A DNA stretch of 64,000 bases, taken from NCBI RefSeq assembly GCF_000769405.2, contig NZ_CP053439.1, forward strand, positions 1,612,001 through 1,676,000, written 5' to 3'. The translations under genes and the position numbers were made by a program. This stretch comes from Rhizobium brockwellii (GTDB lineage Bacteria > Pseudomonadota > Alphaproteobacteria > Rhizobiales > Rhizobiaceae). Under the pieces are notes generated by a model. The model did no database searches. It was not told where the DNA came from and worked only from the letters and a program-made list of their open reading frames with translations. Positions 53,729 through 63,439 of this stretch are shown in pieces. Within the stretch, counting starts at the first letter, position 1. The number at the start of each line of letters is the position of its first letter.

Positions 53729-54949
53729 TCACCCTCCATAAGGTTCGAGCACCAGATCGCGGGTGACGATCACGCGCACAGGGAAGCCCGGTCGGACTGT
53801 CAGCGTTGGTGCGATGTTGAGCTGGCGCCGGACGATCTGCTGGCCGGCGTCGTTTATCGTGTCCTGCCCGCCGTTGCGGATCGCGCTGACCAGCCGATCG
53901 TCATCGTTTGTGGCTAGTTCCGCTCCGACGCTGAGCAAGGTTGACAGCCCTGCGGCTTTTGCCAGATCCCACCAGTGATAATCGACACCATCCTGAAGGC
54001 CGGCGAATCCCTCCGCGTCTGCGCCCGGCTGGCGCTCAAGAACGATCGAGCGACCGTTCGGAAAGATCAGCCGGTTCCAGACCAGCAGCACGCGGCTTTG
54101 ACCGAACTGCACGTTGTTGTCGTATTGGCCGATGACGCGCGTGCCCTGGGGCACGAGGAGAATGCGGCCGGTTGGGCTGTCGTAGATGTTCTCGGTAACC
54201 TGCGCGGTAATCTGGCCCGGCAGATCGGACCTGATGCCGGTGATCAGCGCAGCCGATATGACCGCGCCTGCTTGCAGGATGTTCGGCGATGCGGGCGCAA
54301 CGACACGATCGGCCGCGACTGTACGGCGGTCCGGGGCCGCGTTGAGAAAGGCAGTCTGGCGGTCCTGCGCCGATGGTGTCGCCGGCGGAGGCGCGAGGCC
54401 GAGGCCCGCGAGGTCGGGCGCTGGCGGCGGAGCGATGGCGGGCGCCGCAACGGACGCTCCAGTGCGCGTCTCGGTGCCGGAAAATAGCCGGCTAGTTCTG
54501 GCGGTCTCAATCTCCTGCAGCCTGCGCTGCTCTTCGGGACTGATGCCCGGATTGGGAGTGGCGATGCCAGGCGTCGGAACGGGCTGGCCGCGCTCCTGCG
54601 CGCCGACGATCGCGCGGCCTAGGTCTCCCGGTAGCGGCGGACCAAGGCGAGGCACGCCGCTGTAGTCACGCGGCAAGCCGGCGAGCCCGTCGGCGGTCGA
54701 GCGGTTCTCCGTCGAATAGAGTTCCTCGTTCGGGCGCGCGCCATCGCGGGTCTGAAGCGCATAGACGAGAGCGCCGCCGAGCCCGACGCTGGCGACGAGG
54801 CCGATTCCCGCGAGGACCTTACGCGACAGCCGGGTGACGCGCGGCGGTTCCGCGCGCAGACGCATTGGTGCAGGCCCGATCGGCTCGCCGGTCAAGGGCT
54901 GCGTATCGTCGTCCGGCACTTCCTCATTCCGGGGCGGATTCTCGCTCAC
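53729..54949 (-). CDS. trbI: Conjugal transfer protein TrbI (VirB10-like)
   Basis: A 406-residue protein that spans inner to outer membrane in the type IV secretion core. One membrane helix at about 44-66 (VLAGIGLVASVGLGGALVYA) follows a charged cytoplasmic N-terminus. A Pro-rich periplasmic linker precedes the VirB10 domain (residues 205-400; LPGQITAQVTENIYDSPTGR, LLVPQGTRVIGQYDN, PGADAEGFAGLQDGVDYHWW). Overlaps trbG by four bases. Confidence 0.95.
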   Translation of the reverse strand: MSENPPRNEEVPDDDTQPLTGEPIGPAPMRLRAEPPRVTRLSRKVLAGIGLVASVGLGGALVYALQTRDGARPNEELYSTENRSTADGLAGLPRDYSGVPRLGPPLPGDLGRAIVGAQERGQPVPTPGIATPNPGISPEEQRRLQEIETARTSRLFSGTETRTGASVAAPAIAPPPAPDLAGLGLAPPPATPSAQDRQTAFLNAAPDRRTVAADRVVAPASPNILQAGAVISAALITGIRSDLPGQITAQVTENIYDSPTGRILLVPQGTRVIGQYDNNVQFGQSRVLLVWNRLIFPNGRSIVLERQPGADAEGFAGLQDGVDYHWWDLAKAAGLSTLLSVGAELATNDDDRLVSAIRNGGQDTINDAGQQIVRRQLNIAPTLTVRPGFPVRVIVTRDLVLEPYGG

Positions 54950-55995
54950 GATGCGGGCCTCCCGTCAGTGCGGGTAATGCGCACGCGCTTCTGGTGATTA
55001 CCGGAGCCGAAGCGCAGTTCGGCCGCGGCGAAGAGCCGATCGACGATCATGTGGTTGCCGCGAACGCGGTAGTTTACCAGCTCTGAGGTGTTGCCCTCCG
55101 GTCCGACGACGAATAGCGGCGGCATTTCGCCTTGACTGATCCCGCGCGGGAATTCGATGAAGACCTGGCGACCGTCGTCAAAGGCGCGCAGCGGTCGCCA
55201 CGGCGCACGGTCACCGTCGATGGCGTAGCGGAAATTGACGTTGGTGAGATCGACGCCGCTCGCCACCGGCTGGGAGGCCTGCGCCTCGGCGTTTTGCCGG
55301 CGCAGCGCGATGAGCTGGTCCTGTGGGTACTGCCAGGACACAGACGCCATATACGTCCGTTCGGTCGAGCGCAGTTCCATATGATAGGTGCGCAGATTGG
55401 TATTGATGACGAGGTTGGTCATCAGATCGGTGCGGGTGGGCTTCACGAGGATATGGATCTGCCGGGTCGCGCCCGAACCGCTCTCGGTATCACCGATGAT
55501 CCAGCGCACCGTGTCGCCGGCGGCGACGGGGCCTGAGCCGACAAGCTGTTCCCCGGGTTGCAACGCGATGTCCGTGATTTGTCCGACGGCCGTATAGACC
55601 TGATAGAGCGCCCCTTGCGTGAACGGATAGACCTGCATCGAGTTGATGAAGCCGTCGCGCACCGGCTGGATGCGCGCGGCTGCATTGGCCTGGTTCACCC
55701 GCGCCGTTGGGTCGGTCGGCTCCGGTATACGCCGGGATGGCTCGACGCGCTGCAACTGGCCAGGCAGCGGCAGCGGCCGAGGCAGTTCGACTACGGTTAC
55801 GGGTGCAGGGGGATCGACAGTCTGCACGGCCGGAGCGGCATTGTCATAAGAGATCTCCGGCGGCGGATTGGTGGTGGCGCAGCCGGCGAGCGCGGTCGTC
55901 GCCAGCAGGACCATGGGGAATGCGGCTTTGCGAAAAGCCGAGACTACGGATGTGTGTGAAGCCGGGTTTCCGGCTTTACGGAAATACGGCTTCAT
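54946..55995 (-). CDS. trbG: Conjugal transfer protein TrbG (VirB9-like lipoprotein)
   Basis: A 349-residue outer-membrane-core protein. A lipoprotein signal ends in LLATTALAGC (Cys38). The VirB9 N-terminal domain is at about 110-230 (YPFTQGALYQVYTAVGQITD, QIHILVKPTRTDLMTN) and a C-terminal domain is at about 255-345. The first 27 residues (PYFRKAGNPASHTSVVSAFRKA) are odd: their DNA carries REP-like palindromes at 55,923-55,940 and 55,959-55,976. An internal ATG at 55914 starts just before the hydrophobic core. Confidence 0.93.
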   Translation of the reverse strand: MKPYFRKAGNPASHTSVVSAFRKAAFPMVLLATTALAGCATTNPPPEISYDNAAPAVQTVDPPAPVTVVELPRPLPLPGQLQRVEPSRRIPEPTDPTARVNQANAAARIQPVRDGFINSMQVYPFTQGALYQVYTAVGQITDIALQPGEQLVGSGPVAAGDTVRWIIGDTESGSGATRQIHILVKPTRTDLMTNLVINTNLRTYHMELRSTERTYMASVSWQYPQDQLIALRRQNAEAQASQPVASGVDLTNVNFRYAIDGDRAPWRPLRAFDDGRQVFIEFPRGISQGEMPPLFVVGPEGNTSELVNYRVRGNHMIVDRLFAAAELRFGSGNHQKRVRITRTDGRPAS

Positions 55996-56675
55996 TGCCC
56001 AAGCTCCCGTGACCAGTTGATGGCGTTGACGTAGATTCCGAGCGGATTTGCCCTGAGCCTGTCGGCGTTGCGCGGGATCTGCACCACGATCGTCAGGATC
56101 GCGGTCCAGCGCGTGGTCTCGGCCAGCTGGCCGTTCTCATAGCGGCGCTCGACCCAGGCGACGCGGAAGCTGTTGGGTGACGCGCGAATGACACTGGAGA
56201 CGTCGATCGCGATCTGCTGGCGGCCGACCTTCGCAAACGGGTCGTTCGACCGAGCGTAATCGTTCAGGGCCATGGCGCCGCGATCGGTCGTGAAGTCATA
56301 AGCGCGCAGCCAATTCTGGCGCACGATGATGGCGTCGGCCGGAATAGAGCGAACCTGCTCGATGAACCGCGCGAGGTGGAAAGCGATTTGCGGATCGGTC
56401 GGCCGGTAGTCGGTGACGGCAGGCGCGACGGCCTGCGCCTGGCCGAGCCGATCGACCTGCACCACCCACGGCACGATCGTTCCCCGCGCTGACTGCACAA
56501 CGAGCGCGGTGGCGAACCCGGCCGACAGGATCAGCGAGCCGAACGCCATCAGCCGCCAGTTCTTCGCCTGGACACGCGAGGCGCCTATTCGCTCATCCCA
56601 GGCCTGGGCGGCGCGCTGATAGGGCGTCTCCGGCTCGGAGGCTTTTCCGTAATGAGTGGTTGGTCGTTTGAACAT
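55992..56675 (-). CDS. trbF: Conjugal transfer protein TrbF (VirB8-like)
   Basis: A 227-residue bitopic inner-membrane protein of the transfer channel. TPYQRAAQAWDERIGASRVQ-like cytoplasmic start, a membrane helix at about 43-63 (LMAFGSLILSAGFATALVV), and the NTF2-like periplasmic domain with FIEQVRSIPADAIIVRQNWL and WVERRYENGQLAETTRW. Overlaps trbG by four bases and trbL by one. Confidence 0.94.
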   Translation of the reverse strand: MFKRPTTHYGKASEPETPYQRAAQAWDERIGASRVQAKNWRLMAFGSLILSAGFATALVVQSARGTIVPWVVQVDRLGQAQAVAPAVTDYRPTDPQIAFHLARFIEQVRSIPADAIIVRQNWLRAYDFTTDRGAMALNDYARSNDPFAKVGRQQIAIDVSSVIRASPNSFRVAWVERRYENGQLAETTRWTAILTIVVQIPRNADRLRANPLGIYVNAINWSRELGQ

Positions 56676-58039
56676 CAGCGATCGCCTTCGGAAAGATTGA
56701 CGGAAGAGCCGCCGCCGTGGGCGTCGCCTGAGCGGACGGCATGGGCTGTGGCCTGGACGGCATGGGTCATGTGTTGGGATCGGCGCATCCGTTGCGCCCA
56801 GGCCGGCGGACCGCCGGCGTTCGCGGAACCGGTGGCAGCGGCGCCGTCACCGGCCGCGTCTCCGCCGATCGAACCCGCGGTGGAAGTGCCGCCCGTCGCC
56901 TCGAAGGCAGCCTTGCCGCCAGCATTGAAGCTGGAGCGCATGCTTTCGGCGGCCCGCGACGCGGCGCGGCGCAGTGGAGAGACGGCGGCGCTACCGCCGG
57001 CACGGGCGACCCCACCGAGCCCGGAGGCGACACCGGCCGCGCCGGACTGACCGGCTGCGCCGAGGCTGTAGGCAGTGGACGCGCCGCCAGCGATCGCGGC
57101 ACCGCCGCGAGCGGCGGCGGCGGCGCCACCCGCGAGCGCAGCGCCACCGGACGTGGCGGCACCGACGGCGCCAGCGCCTAGCGCGACCATGCCGCCTGCG
57201 GCCATGCCCGTGCCGACCGCCGCGCCGGCGCTGAGCTGCGGGCCGCCGGAAACGAGACCACTGGCGATGCCGGGACCGAAGATGCCGAGGCCAAGCAGCG
57301 ACAGCGCGGCGAGCACGATCGCCATCGCTTCGTCGATGGTAGGGGTTGCCCCGCCGAAGCCGGATGTGAACTCTGAGAAGAGGGTCGAGCCGATGCCGAT
57401 GATGACGGCAAGCACCAAAACCTTGATGCCGGAGGAGATGACGTTGCCGAGTACGCGTTCGGCCATGAAGGCCGATTTGCCGAACAGGCCGAAGGGGATC
57501 AGCACGAAGCCCGCGAGCGTCGTCAGCTTGAATTCGATGAGGGTGACGAAGAGCTGGATGGAGAGGATGAAGAAGGCGAGAAGCACCAGCGCCCAGGCAA
57601 GGAACATGCAGGCGATCTGGATGAAGTTCTCGAAGAACGACCAGTAGCCCATCAGACCAGAGATCGACTCCAAGAGCGGCCGGCCGGCGTCGAGACCGGT
57701 TTGCGCGACCTTGCCAGGGCGCAAGAGATCGGCCGTGGTGAAGCTGGTGCCGCTGGCCTTTAAGCCCAGGCCGGCGAAGCTTTCGAAGACGATGCGTGCC
57801 AGGTTGTTCCAGTTGCCGATGATGTAGGCGAAGACGCCGACGAACAGCGTCTTCTTCACCAGGCGAGCCATGATGTCGTCGTCGGCGCCCCAGCTCCAGA
57901 AGAGTGCAGCCAGCGTCACGTCGATGACGATCAGGGTGGTGGCGATGAAGGCGACTTCGCCGCTGAGCAACCCGAATCCGCTATCGATGTAGCGGGTAAA
58001 TACCTCGAGGAAATGGTCGATGACGCCGGTGCCGCCCAT
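56675..58039 (-). CDS. trbL: Conjugal transfer protein TrbL (VirB6-like)
   Basis: A 454-residue polytopic protein. About six membrane helices occupy residues 25-270 (FIATTLIVIDVTLAALFWSW, FFILSIQLFVTLIEFKLTTL, VLVLAVIIGIGSTLF). The C-terminal third is an Ala/Gly-rich low-complexity tail (GAAAAARGGAAIAGGAS). I start at ATG 58039 (MGGTGVIDHFLEVF); the open frame extends further but with high-Arg, non-family sequence. Confidence 0.94.
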   Translation of the reverse strand: MGGTGVIDHFLEVFTRYIDSGFGLLSGEVAFIATTLIVIDVTLAALFWSWGADDDIMARLVKKTLFVGVFAYIIGNWNNLARIVFESFAGLGLKASGTSFTTADLLRPGKVAQTGLDAGRPLLESISGLMGYWSFFENFIQIACMFLAWALVLLAFFILSIQLFVTLIEFKLTTLAGFVLIPFGLFGKSAFMAERVLGNVISSGIKVLVLAVIIGIGSTLFSEFTSGFGGATPTIDEAMAIVLAALSLLGLGIFGPGIASGLVSGGPQLSAGAAVGTGMAAGGMVALGAGAVGAATSGGAALAGGAAAAARGGAAIAGGASTAYSLGAAGQSGAAGVASGLGGVARAGGSAAVSPLRRAASRAAESMRSSFNAGGKAAFEATGGTSTAGSIGGDAAGDGAAATGSANAGGPPAWAQRMRRSQHMTHAVQATAHAVRSGDAHGGGSSVNLSEGDR

Positions 58040-58043
58040 GATG

Positions 58044-58433
58044 TTATCTCGCTTCGTCGAGCTGCGGCGCCGCGATCGGCGCGGCGGGCTCCACGGCTGG
58101 CTGATCGGTGCGGCCCGGTTGGGGAGTGGTGTCGTTTCGCGGCGCTGGCGGCATGTCCGGCAGTCGCTCGGCAGGTCGCGCGCCGGGCGCAAGGAAGCGG
58201 TTGCGGTTTTCAGCCCAAGCCCGCAGGCATGCGAGGTCGCGGGGACCGGCTTCGCCGAGCGCCTGGCAGCGGATCAGCTCGTCGCGCAACGGGTCGGCCG
58301 TGGTCACGGCGGCGCGGCCGGACGGCCACGCCTCGGGCGCTTCTTCTTTCCGGCTCATCTCGATCGCGGTCGCAGTCACTGCGATTGCGACAAAAATGAC
58401 GGTGCCGAGTCGGGCGAGCATCTTGCCGTCCAT
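58044..58433 (-). CDS. Putative entry-exclusion protein TrbK-alt
   Basis: A 129-residue protein with an N-terminal membrane helix (RLGTVIFVAIAVTATAIEM). The RDELIRCQALGEAGPRDLAC segment near 50-70 carries two Cys and is typical of the TrbK-alternative family between trbJ and trbL. A Pro-rich tail follows. The family is proposed to block redundant entry of the same element; not tested here. Confidence 0.85.
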   Translation of the reverse strand: MDGKMLARLGTVIFVAIAVTATAIEMSRKEEAPEAWPSGRAAVTTADPLRDELIRCQALGEAGPRDLACLRAWAENRNRFLAPGARPAERLPDMPPAPRNDTTPQPGRTDQPAVEPAAPIAAPQLDEAR

Positions 58434-58443
58434 GGCCGCGCCC

Positions 58444-59211
58444 TCAGTTGCCGTTCGGGAACATGCGGGCGTTGCCCGGCTGGTAGCCGCTGCCCGGCGT
58501 CAGGAAGCGACGGCGCTGCTCGCGACCTTGCTCGGCCGCGGCTGAGCGCTCCGCTTCGGACAGGCTCTGCGCGCGACCGTTTGCGGCGACCACAGCCGTT
58601 AGGTCGGCGAGCTGCTGCGCTTGCAGGGCGAGAAGCTGGTTGCCCGCCTGTGTCGCCTGCAGCGCGCCGGTAGCGCCCTGGCTCTGGCCCACCAGCGCCG
58701 ACATCTGGGTCCGGTTCGTGTCGATGTTGCCGACGACGCCGGCCTGGACGCGCATCGCATCCTGCAAGCCGCCGACCGTGTTCTGCCAGCGCTCCCGCGC
58801 GCCGGCGACGAGCTGCTGGTCCGAGGCGGTCATCGACGCGTTGCCGTAGGTCGTGCGGAACGCCTGGTCGATGTTCTGCACATTGTAGGCGATGTTCTGC
58901 GCTTGGGTGAGGAGCTGTTGCGTCCGCTGCACGGACTGCTGAAGCTGCTGCAGTGACGAGTATGGCAAGCTCGCGAGGTTGCGCGCCTGATTGATCAGTG
59001 ACTGTGCCTGGTTCTGCAGCGAGGTGATCTGGTTGTTGATCTGCTCGAGCGCGCGGGCGGCCTGAAGAACGTTCTGCGCGTAATTGGTGGGATCGTAGAC
59101 GATGATGGCGTGCGCCGGCGCGGTGAGCAGCGGTGACAGCGCCAAAGGCGCCGCCAGAATGGAGAAGGCGAGCCGAGCGGCGCGTGAGCGGGAACGAACG
59201 GAACGAGTCAT
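58444..59211 (-). CDS. trbJ: Conjugal transfer protein TrbJ (VirB5-like)
   Basis: A 255-residue exported protein with a signal peptide ending APAHA (about residue 35). A Gln-rich helical body follows (ALEQINNQITSLQNQAQSLI, QQLQQSVQRTQQLLTQAQNI). The related VirB5 is a minor pilus component. ATG 59211 overlaps the trbE stop by four bases. Confidence 0.93.
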   Translation of the reverse strand: MTRSVRSRSRAARLAFSILAAPLALSPLLTAPAHAIIVYDPTNYAQNVLQAARALEQINNQITSLQNQAQSLINQARNLASLPYSSLQQLQQSVQRTQQLLTQAQNIAYNVQNIDQAFRTTYGNASMTASDQQLVAGARERWQNTVGGLQDAMRVQAGVVGNIDTNRTQMSALVGQSQGATGALQATQAGNQLLALQAQQLADLTAVVAANGRAQSLSEAERSAAAEQGREQRRRFLTPGSGYQPGNARMFPNGN

Positions 59212-61664
59212 GGGCGTACCTCCGGATCGGTTTGGGGGATGACGTTGGTGAGGTCGGCGATGAGGTCGGCGGCCCAGGCAAGCCGGTTTTCGGCGAGCCA
59301 CTCCGCGAGGAATCCGTCCGTGCCGCTGCGGGCGTGAACGTCCGCAATCAGCGCCTGATGTTGCTTCGATGATGCGGCGCAAAGCGCGAGCGCCACGTCC
59401 GACAGGCCCAGTTCGAACAGCCGGTTGCCGCGCCGGGATTGGCAGTAATAGTCGCGCTTGGGCATCGCCCGCGCGAGGATCTCGATCTGGCGATCGTTGA
59501 GCCCGAAGCGGCGATAGATAGCCGTGATCTGCGGCTCGATCGCGCGCTCGTTCGGGAGCAAGATGCGGGTCTGGCAGCTTTCGATGATGGCCGGCGCGAT
59601 CGCCGAGCCGTCAATATCCGAGAGCGACTGGGTGGCGAAGATGACGCTGGCGTTCTTCTTGCGGAGCGTCTTCAGCCATTCGCGGAGTTGCCCGGCGAAA
59701 CCCTCGTCGTCCAGCGCGAGCCAGCCTTCGTCGACGATCAGCAGTGTCGGGCGACCGTCTAGGCGATCCTCGATACGGTGGAAGAGATAGGCGAGCACAG
59801 CGGCAGCCGCGCCAGTGCCGATCAGTCCTTCGGTCTCGAAGACCTGAACATTGGCCTCACCCAGATGCTCGGCCTCGGCGTCGAGCAGCCGTCCATAGGG
59901 ACCGCCAACGCAATAGGGCCGCAGCGCTTGCTTCAGGTCGTTTGACTGAAGCAGGACAGACAGACCCGTCAACGTCCGCTCGGCGATTGGTGCGGAGGCC
60001 AGCGAGGAGAGCGCCGACCATAGATGTTCCTTCACCTCGGGCGTGACGGGCACACTCTCGCGTATCAGGATCGCGACTAGCCAATCGGAGGCCCAGGCGC
60101 GCTCGGCGACATCCTCGATGCGTGCGAGCGGTTGAAGCGACACGCTGTCGTCCGAGCCTTCGGTGAGGCCACCGCCGAGATCGTGCCAGTCGCCACGCAT
60201 GGCGAGCGCCGCGGCGCGGATTGATCCGCCGAAGTCGAAGGCGAAGACTTGGCTTTGGGGATAGCGTCGGAATTGCAGCGCCATCAGCGCCAGCAGCACC
60301 GACTTGCCGGCGCCGGTCGGACCAACGATCAGAGTATGGCCGACGTCGCCCACATGGATGGAAAGCCGGAATGGGGTCGAGCCTTCGGTCTTGCCGAACA
60401 GCAGTGGGGGTGCTGCGAAGTGCTCGTCCCGTTCCGGTCCCGCCCACACCGCCGACAGCGGGATCATGTGGGCGAGATTCAATGTGTTGATCGGGGGTTG
60501 GCGGACATTGGCGTAGACATGGCCGGGCAGCGAGCCGAGCCAGGCTTCCACAGCGTTGATCGTCTCGGGCATTGCGGTGAAGTCGCGGCCCTGGATGACT
60601 TTCTCGACCATCCGCAACTTCTCGGCGGCGATGCGCGGATCATCGTCCCAGACCGTGATCGTCGCGGTCACATAGGCTTGGCCGGCGTAGTCCGCGCCCA
60701 GCTCCTGCAACGCCATGTCAGCATCGGCCGCCTTGTTAGAAGCATCGGTGTCCACGAGGGCGGAGGCCTCGTTCGTCATCACCTCTTTCAAGATGGCGGC
60801 GATCGATTTGCGCTTGGCGAACCATTGCCGCCGGATCTTGGTCAGCAGCTTGGTCGCGTCGGTCTTGTCGAGCAGAATGGCGCGCGTCGACCAGCGATAG
60901 GGAAAGGCCAGCTGGTTCAGCTCGTCGAGGATGCCGGGCGTGGTCGCGGTCGGGAAGCCGACAATGGTGAGGATGCGGACATGCGCATCGCCCAGGCGCG
61001 GCTCTAGCCCGCCGGTGAGTGGTTGATCGGCGAGCAGTGCATCGAGATACATCGGCGTTTCGGGGACGCGGACGCGATGCCGCTTCGTTGAGACCGTCGA
61101 ATGCAAATAGGTCAGCGTCTCGCCGTCATCGAGCCAGGCGCATTCCGGCATGAAGGCGTCGATGAGCTGGAGGATGCGATCGGTGCGGTCGGCGAAGCCG
61201 CGCAGGATCTCGTGCGCGTCGACGCCGGCGTGATCGCGGCCCTCGTAGAGCCAGGTTTCGGCCCGCGCCGCGTCCTCGACCGGCGGCAGATAGAGGAAAG
61301 TCAGGAAGTAGCTGGACTCGAAATGCGCGCCGGCTTCCTCGAAATCGGCCTTGCGTTCGGCGTCGACCAAGGCGGAGGCGCTGTCGGCGAACATACTGAC
61401 GGGATAGGTCGCGGCGCCATGGCGCTGCGCCTCGACGAAGATCGCCCAGCCGGAACCCAGGCGACGGAAGGCGTTGTTGAGACGGCCTGCGACCGCGACC
61501 AGCTCGGCCGGCACCGCACTGTCAAGGTCGGGGCCGCGGAAGCGCGCGGTGCGCTGCAGGCTGCCGTCCTTGTTCAGCACGATGCCTTCGCCGACCAGAG
61601 CGACCCAGGGCAGGAAGTCCGCGAGTCGGGTGTTGCGGTTGCGATATTCGGCGAGGTTCATCAT
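59208..61664 (-). CDS. trbE: Conjugal transfer ATPase TrbE (VirB4-like)
   Basis: An 818-residue type IV secretion ATPase. It has a CagE/TrbE N-terminal domain (residues 1-420; AEYRNRNTRLADFLPWVALV), Walker A IVGPTGAGKSVLLALMALQ near 449-467, and Walker B LLIVDEGWLALDDEGF near 640-655. SVIFATQSLSDIDGSAIAPA follows. It powers pilus assembly and substrate transfer at the inner membrane. Full length and intact. 12 bases separate it from trbD. Confidence 0.96.
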   Translation of the reverse strand: MMNLAEYRNRNTRLADFLPWVALVGEGIVLNKDGSLQRTARFRGPDLDSAVPAELVAVAGRLNNAFRRLGSGWAIFVEAQRHGAATYPVSMFADSASALVDAERKADFEEAGAHFESSYFLTFLYLPPVEDAARAETWLYEGRDHAGVDAHEILRGFADRTDRILQLIDAFMPECAWLDDGETLTYLHSTVSTKRHRVRVPETPMYLDALLADQPLTGGLEPRLGDAHVRILTIVGFPTATTPGILDELNQLAFPYRWSTRAILLDKTDATKLLTKIRRQWFAKRKSIAAILKEVMTNEASALVDTDASNKAADADMALQELGADYAGQAYVTATITVWDDDPRIAAEKLRMVEKVIQGRDFTAMPETINAVEAWLGSLPGHVYANVRQPPINTLNLAHMIPLSAVWAGPERDEHFAAPPLLFGKTEGSTPFRLSIHVGDVGHTLIVGPTGAGKSVLLALMALQFRRYPQSQVFAFDFGGSIRAAALAMRGDWHDLGGGLTEGSDDSVSLQPLARIEDVAERAWASDWLVAILIRESVPVTPEVKEHLWSALSSLASAPIAERTLTGLSVLLQSNDLKQALRPYCVGGPYGRLLDAEAEHLGEANVQVFETEGLIGTGAAAAVLAYLFHRIEDRLDGRPTLLIVDEGWLALDDEGFAGQLREWLKTLRKKNASVIFATQSLSDIDGSAIAPAIIESCQTRILLPNERAIEPQITAIYRRFGLNDRQIEILARAMPKRDYYCQSRRGNRLFELGLSDVALALCAASSKQHQALIADVHARSGTDGFLAEWLAENRLAWAADLIADLTNVIPQTDPEVRP

Positions 61665-61676
61665 CGTCGTTCCTCC

Positions 61677-61958
61677 TCAGACCGACAGGTGGCCGGGGAT
61701 GCGCAGATGCTTGCGCACGACGTCGACGAATTGCGGATCGCGCTTGGCGGCCCAGACAGCCGCGAAGTGGCCGAGAGCCCAGAGCCCGAGACCGACCAGC
61801 CAGAGGCGAAGGCCGAGGCCAAGCGCGGCGGCGAGCGTACCGTTGAGGATGGCGATCGAGCGCGGAGCGCCGCCGAGCAGGATATGCTCGGTCAGCGCCC
61901 GATGGACCGGGACCGAGAGGCCCGGCAGCTCACCGCCATTGTCGGCGCCGTCGGCCAT
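61677..61958 (-). CDS. trbD: Conjugal transfer protein TrbD (VirB3-like)
   Basis: A 93-residue membrane protein. VPVHRALTEHILLGGAPRSI (residues 17-36) is the VirB3/TrbD signature, then a hydrophobic hairpin (AILNGTLAAALGLGLRLWLV, LGLWALGHFAAVWAA) and KRDPQFVDVVRKHL. ATG 61958 overlaps the trbC stop by one base. Confidence 0.94.
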   Translation of the reverse strand: MADGADNGGELPGLSVPVHRALTEHILLGGAPRSIAILNGTLAAALGLGLRLWLVGLGLWALGHFAAVWAAKRDPQFVDVVRKHLRIPGHLSV

Positions 61959-62290
61959 CAGACGAGCGCCCCGCCGCCGAAAGAGAAGAACGACAGGAAG
62001 AAACTGGACGCGGCGAAGGCAATCGACAGACCGAAGACGATCTGGATCAGTTTGCGTGCGCCGCCCGACGTGTCGCCAAAAGCGAGTGTCAGGCCGGTAA
62101 TGATAATGATCATGACCGCGATGATCTTGGAGACCGGACCCTCGATCGAATCGAGAATTTTCTGCAGTGGTGCTTCCCACGGCATCGAGGATCCCGTGGC
62201 GTGGGCGGCGGGGGCGAGCGCCAGCGTGAGAAAGGTGACTGACACCGCCGTGGCGATGTGGCGGCGGATGCGCAGGGTATGCTGGATCAT
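61958..62290 (-). CDS. trbC: Conjugal transfer pilin TrbC (VirB2-like)
   Basis: A 110-residue pilin precursor. A long signal sequence ends at AAHATG (about residue 32). Two membrane helices (VSKIIAVMIIIITGLTLAFG and IAFAASSFFLSFFSFGGGAL) follow with the loop DTSGGARKLIQ. The related TrbC is cyclised by the TraF peptidase, which is not in this window. Overlaps trbB by four bases. Confidence 0.93.
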   Translation of the reverse strand: MIQHTLRIRRHIATAVSVTFLTLALAPAAHATGSSMPWEAPLQKILDSIEGPVSKIIAVMIIIITGLTLAFGDTSGGARKLIQIVFGLSIAFAASSFFLSFFSFGGGALV

Positions 62291-63270
62291 GACGGGTCTC
62301 CTGTGAGGGGCTGGCGTGCGGGGGTGACGCGGTAGTCGCCGTCGGGGCCAAGACCCTCGATACGGGCGAGTTCGGTGAGGCGGCGCGACGCGCCGCGACC
62401 GGACAGCACGGCGACCAGGTCAATCGTCTCGGCGATCAGAGCGCGCGGGACGGTGACCACGGCTTCCTGGATCAGCTGCTCCATGCGGCGCAGCGCGCCG
62501 ATGGCCGTGCCGGCGTGGATCGTTCCGACGCCGCCGGGATGTCCGGTGCCCCAGGCCTTCAGCAGATCGAGTGCCTCAGCGCCGCGCACCTCGCCGATCG
62601 GGATGCGATCGGGGCGCAGGCGAAGCGAGGAGCGGACGAGATCGGAGAGCGAGGCGACGCCGTCCTTTGTCCGCATCGCGACCAGATTGGGCGCGGCGCA
62701 TTGCAGCTCGCGAATGTCCTCGATCAGGACGACCCGGTCCGAGGTCTTCGAGACCTCGGCGAGCAGTGCGTTGGTGAGGGTCGTTTTGCCGGTGGATGTG
62801 CCTCCGGCAACGAGGATGTTGCGCCGTCCGGCGACGGCTTGGCGCAGCGTCTCGGCCTGATCCGCCACCATGATCCCGGCGGCGACATAATCGTCGAGCG
62901 TAAACACGGCGACGGCAGGCTTGCGAATCGCGAAGGCCGGCGCGGATACCACCGGCGGCAACAATCCCTCGAACCGCTCCCCCGTTTCGGGCAGCTCGGC
63001 CGAGACACGCGGGGCGCCGGGATGAACCTCCGCGCCGACATGGTGGGCGACGAGACGGATGATCCGCTCGCCGTCCGAAGGCGATAGCACTTCGCCTGTG
63101 TCGGAAAGCCCTTCGGAAAGACGGTCGACCCAGAGCCGCCCATCGGGGTTGAGCATCACCTCGACGATCGCGGGGTCTTCCAGAAACCGGGCGATCGCCG
63201 GCCCGAGGGCGGTGCGCAGCATGCGCGCGCCGCGAAGGATCGCCTGCGATTTCTGGTGATTGGCCGCCAC
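62287..63270 (-). CDS. trbB: Conjugal transfer ATPase TrbB (VirB11-like)
   Basis: A 327-residue hexameric traffic ATPase. The N-terminal domain has [20 protein letters not shown] (residues 32-51). Walker A is [20 protein letters not shown] near 154-173, the Asp box is [12 protein letters not shown] near 182, and the His box is [14 protein letters not shown] near 245-258. The start is GTG 63270 after AAGGACGGGG. It is the first trb gene after a 169-base gap from the CopG-like gene. Confidence 0.95.
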   Translation of the reverse strand: MAANHQKSQAILRGARMLRTALGPAIARFLEDPAIVEVMLNPDGRLWVDRLSEGLSDTGEVLSPSDGERIIRLVAHHVGAEVHPGAPRVSAELPETGERFEGLLPPVVSAPAFAIRKPAVAVFTLDDYVAAGIMVADQAETLRQAVAGRRNILVAGGTSTGKTTLTNALLAEVSKTSDRVVLIEDIRELQCAAPNLVAMRTKDGVASLSDLVRSSLRLRPDRIPIGEVRGAEALDLLKAWGTGHPGGVGTIHAGTAIGALRRMEQLIQEAVVTVPRALIAETIDLVAVLSGRGASRRLTELARIEGLGPDGDYRVTPARQPLTGDPS

Positions 63271-63439
63271 GTCGTCCCCGTCCTTTTGCGGGTCCGCGAA
63301 GCGCGGCCCTGGATCGGGGATGAGTAGGAGAGGCAGAAATCATGGCTTGACAACAACCATGATGTGGTCGTCGTACTGTGGCGTACAAAGACAAGGAAAC
63401 GGCGGAATGGCGGAATACTTGCGGCAGACGCAGCCGTGA

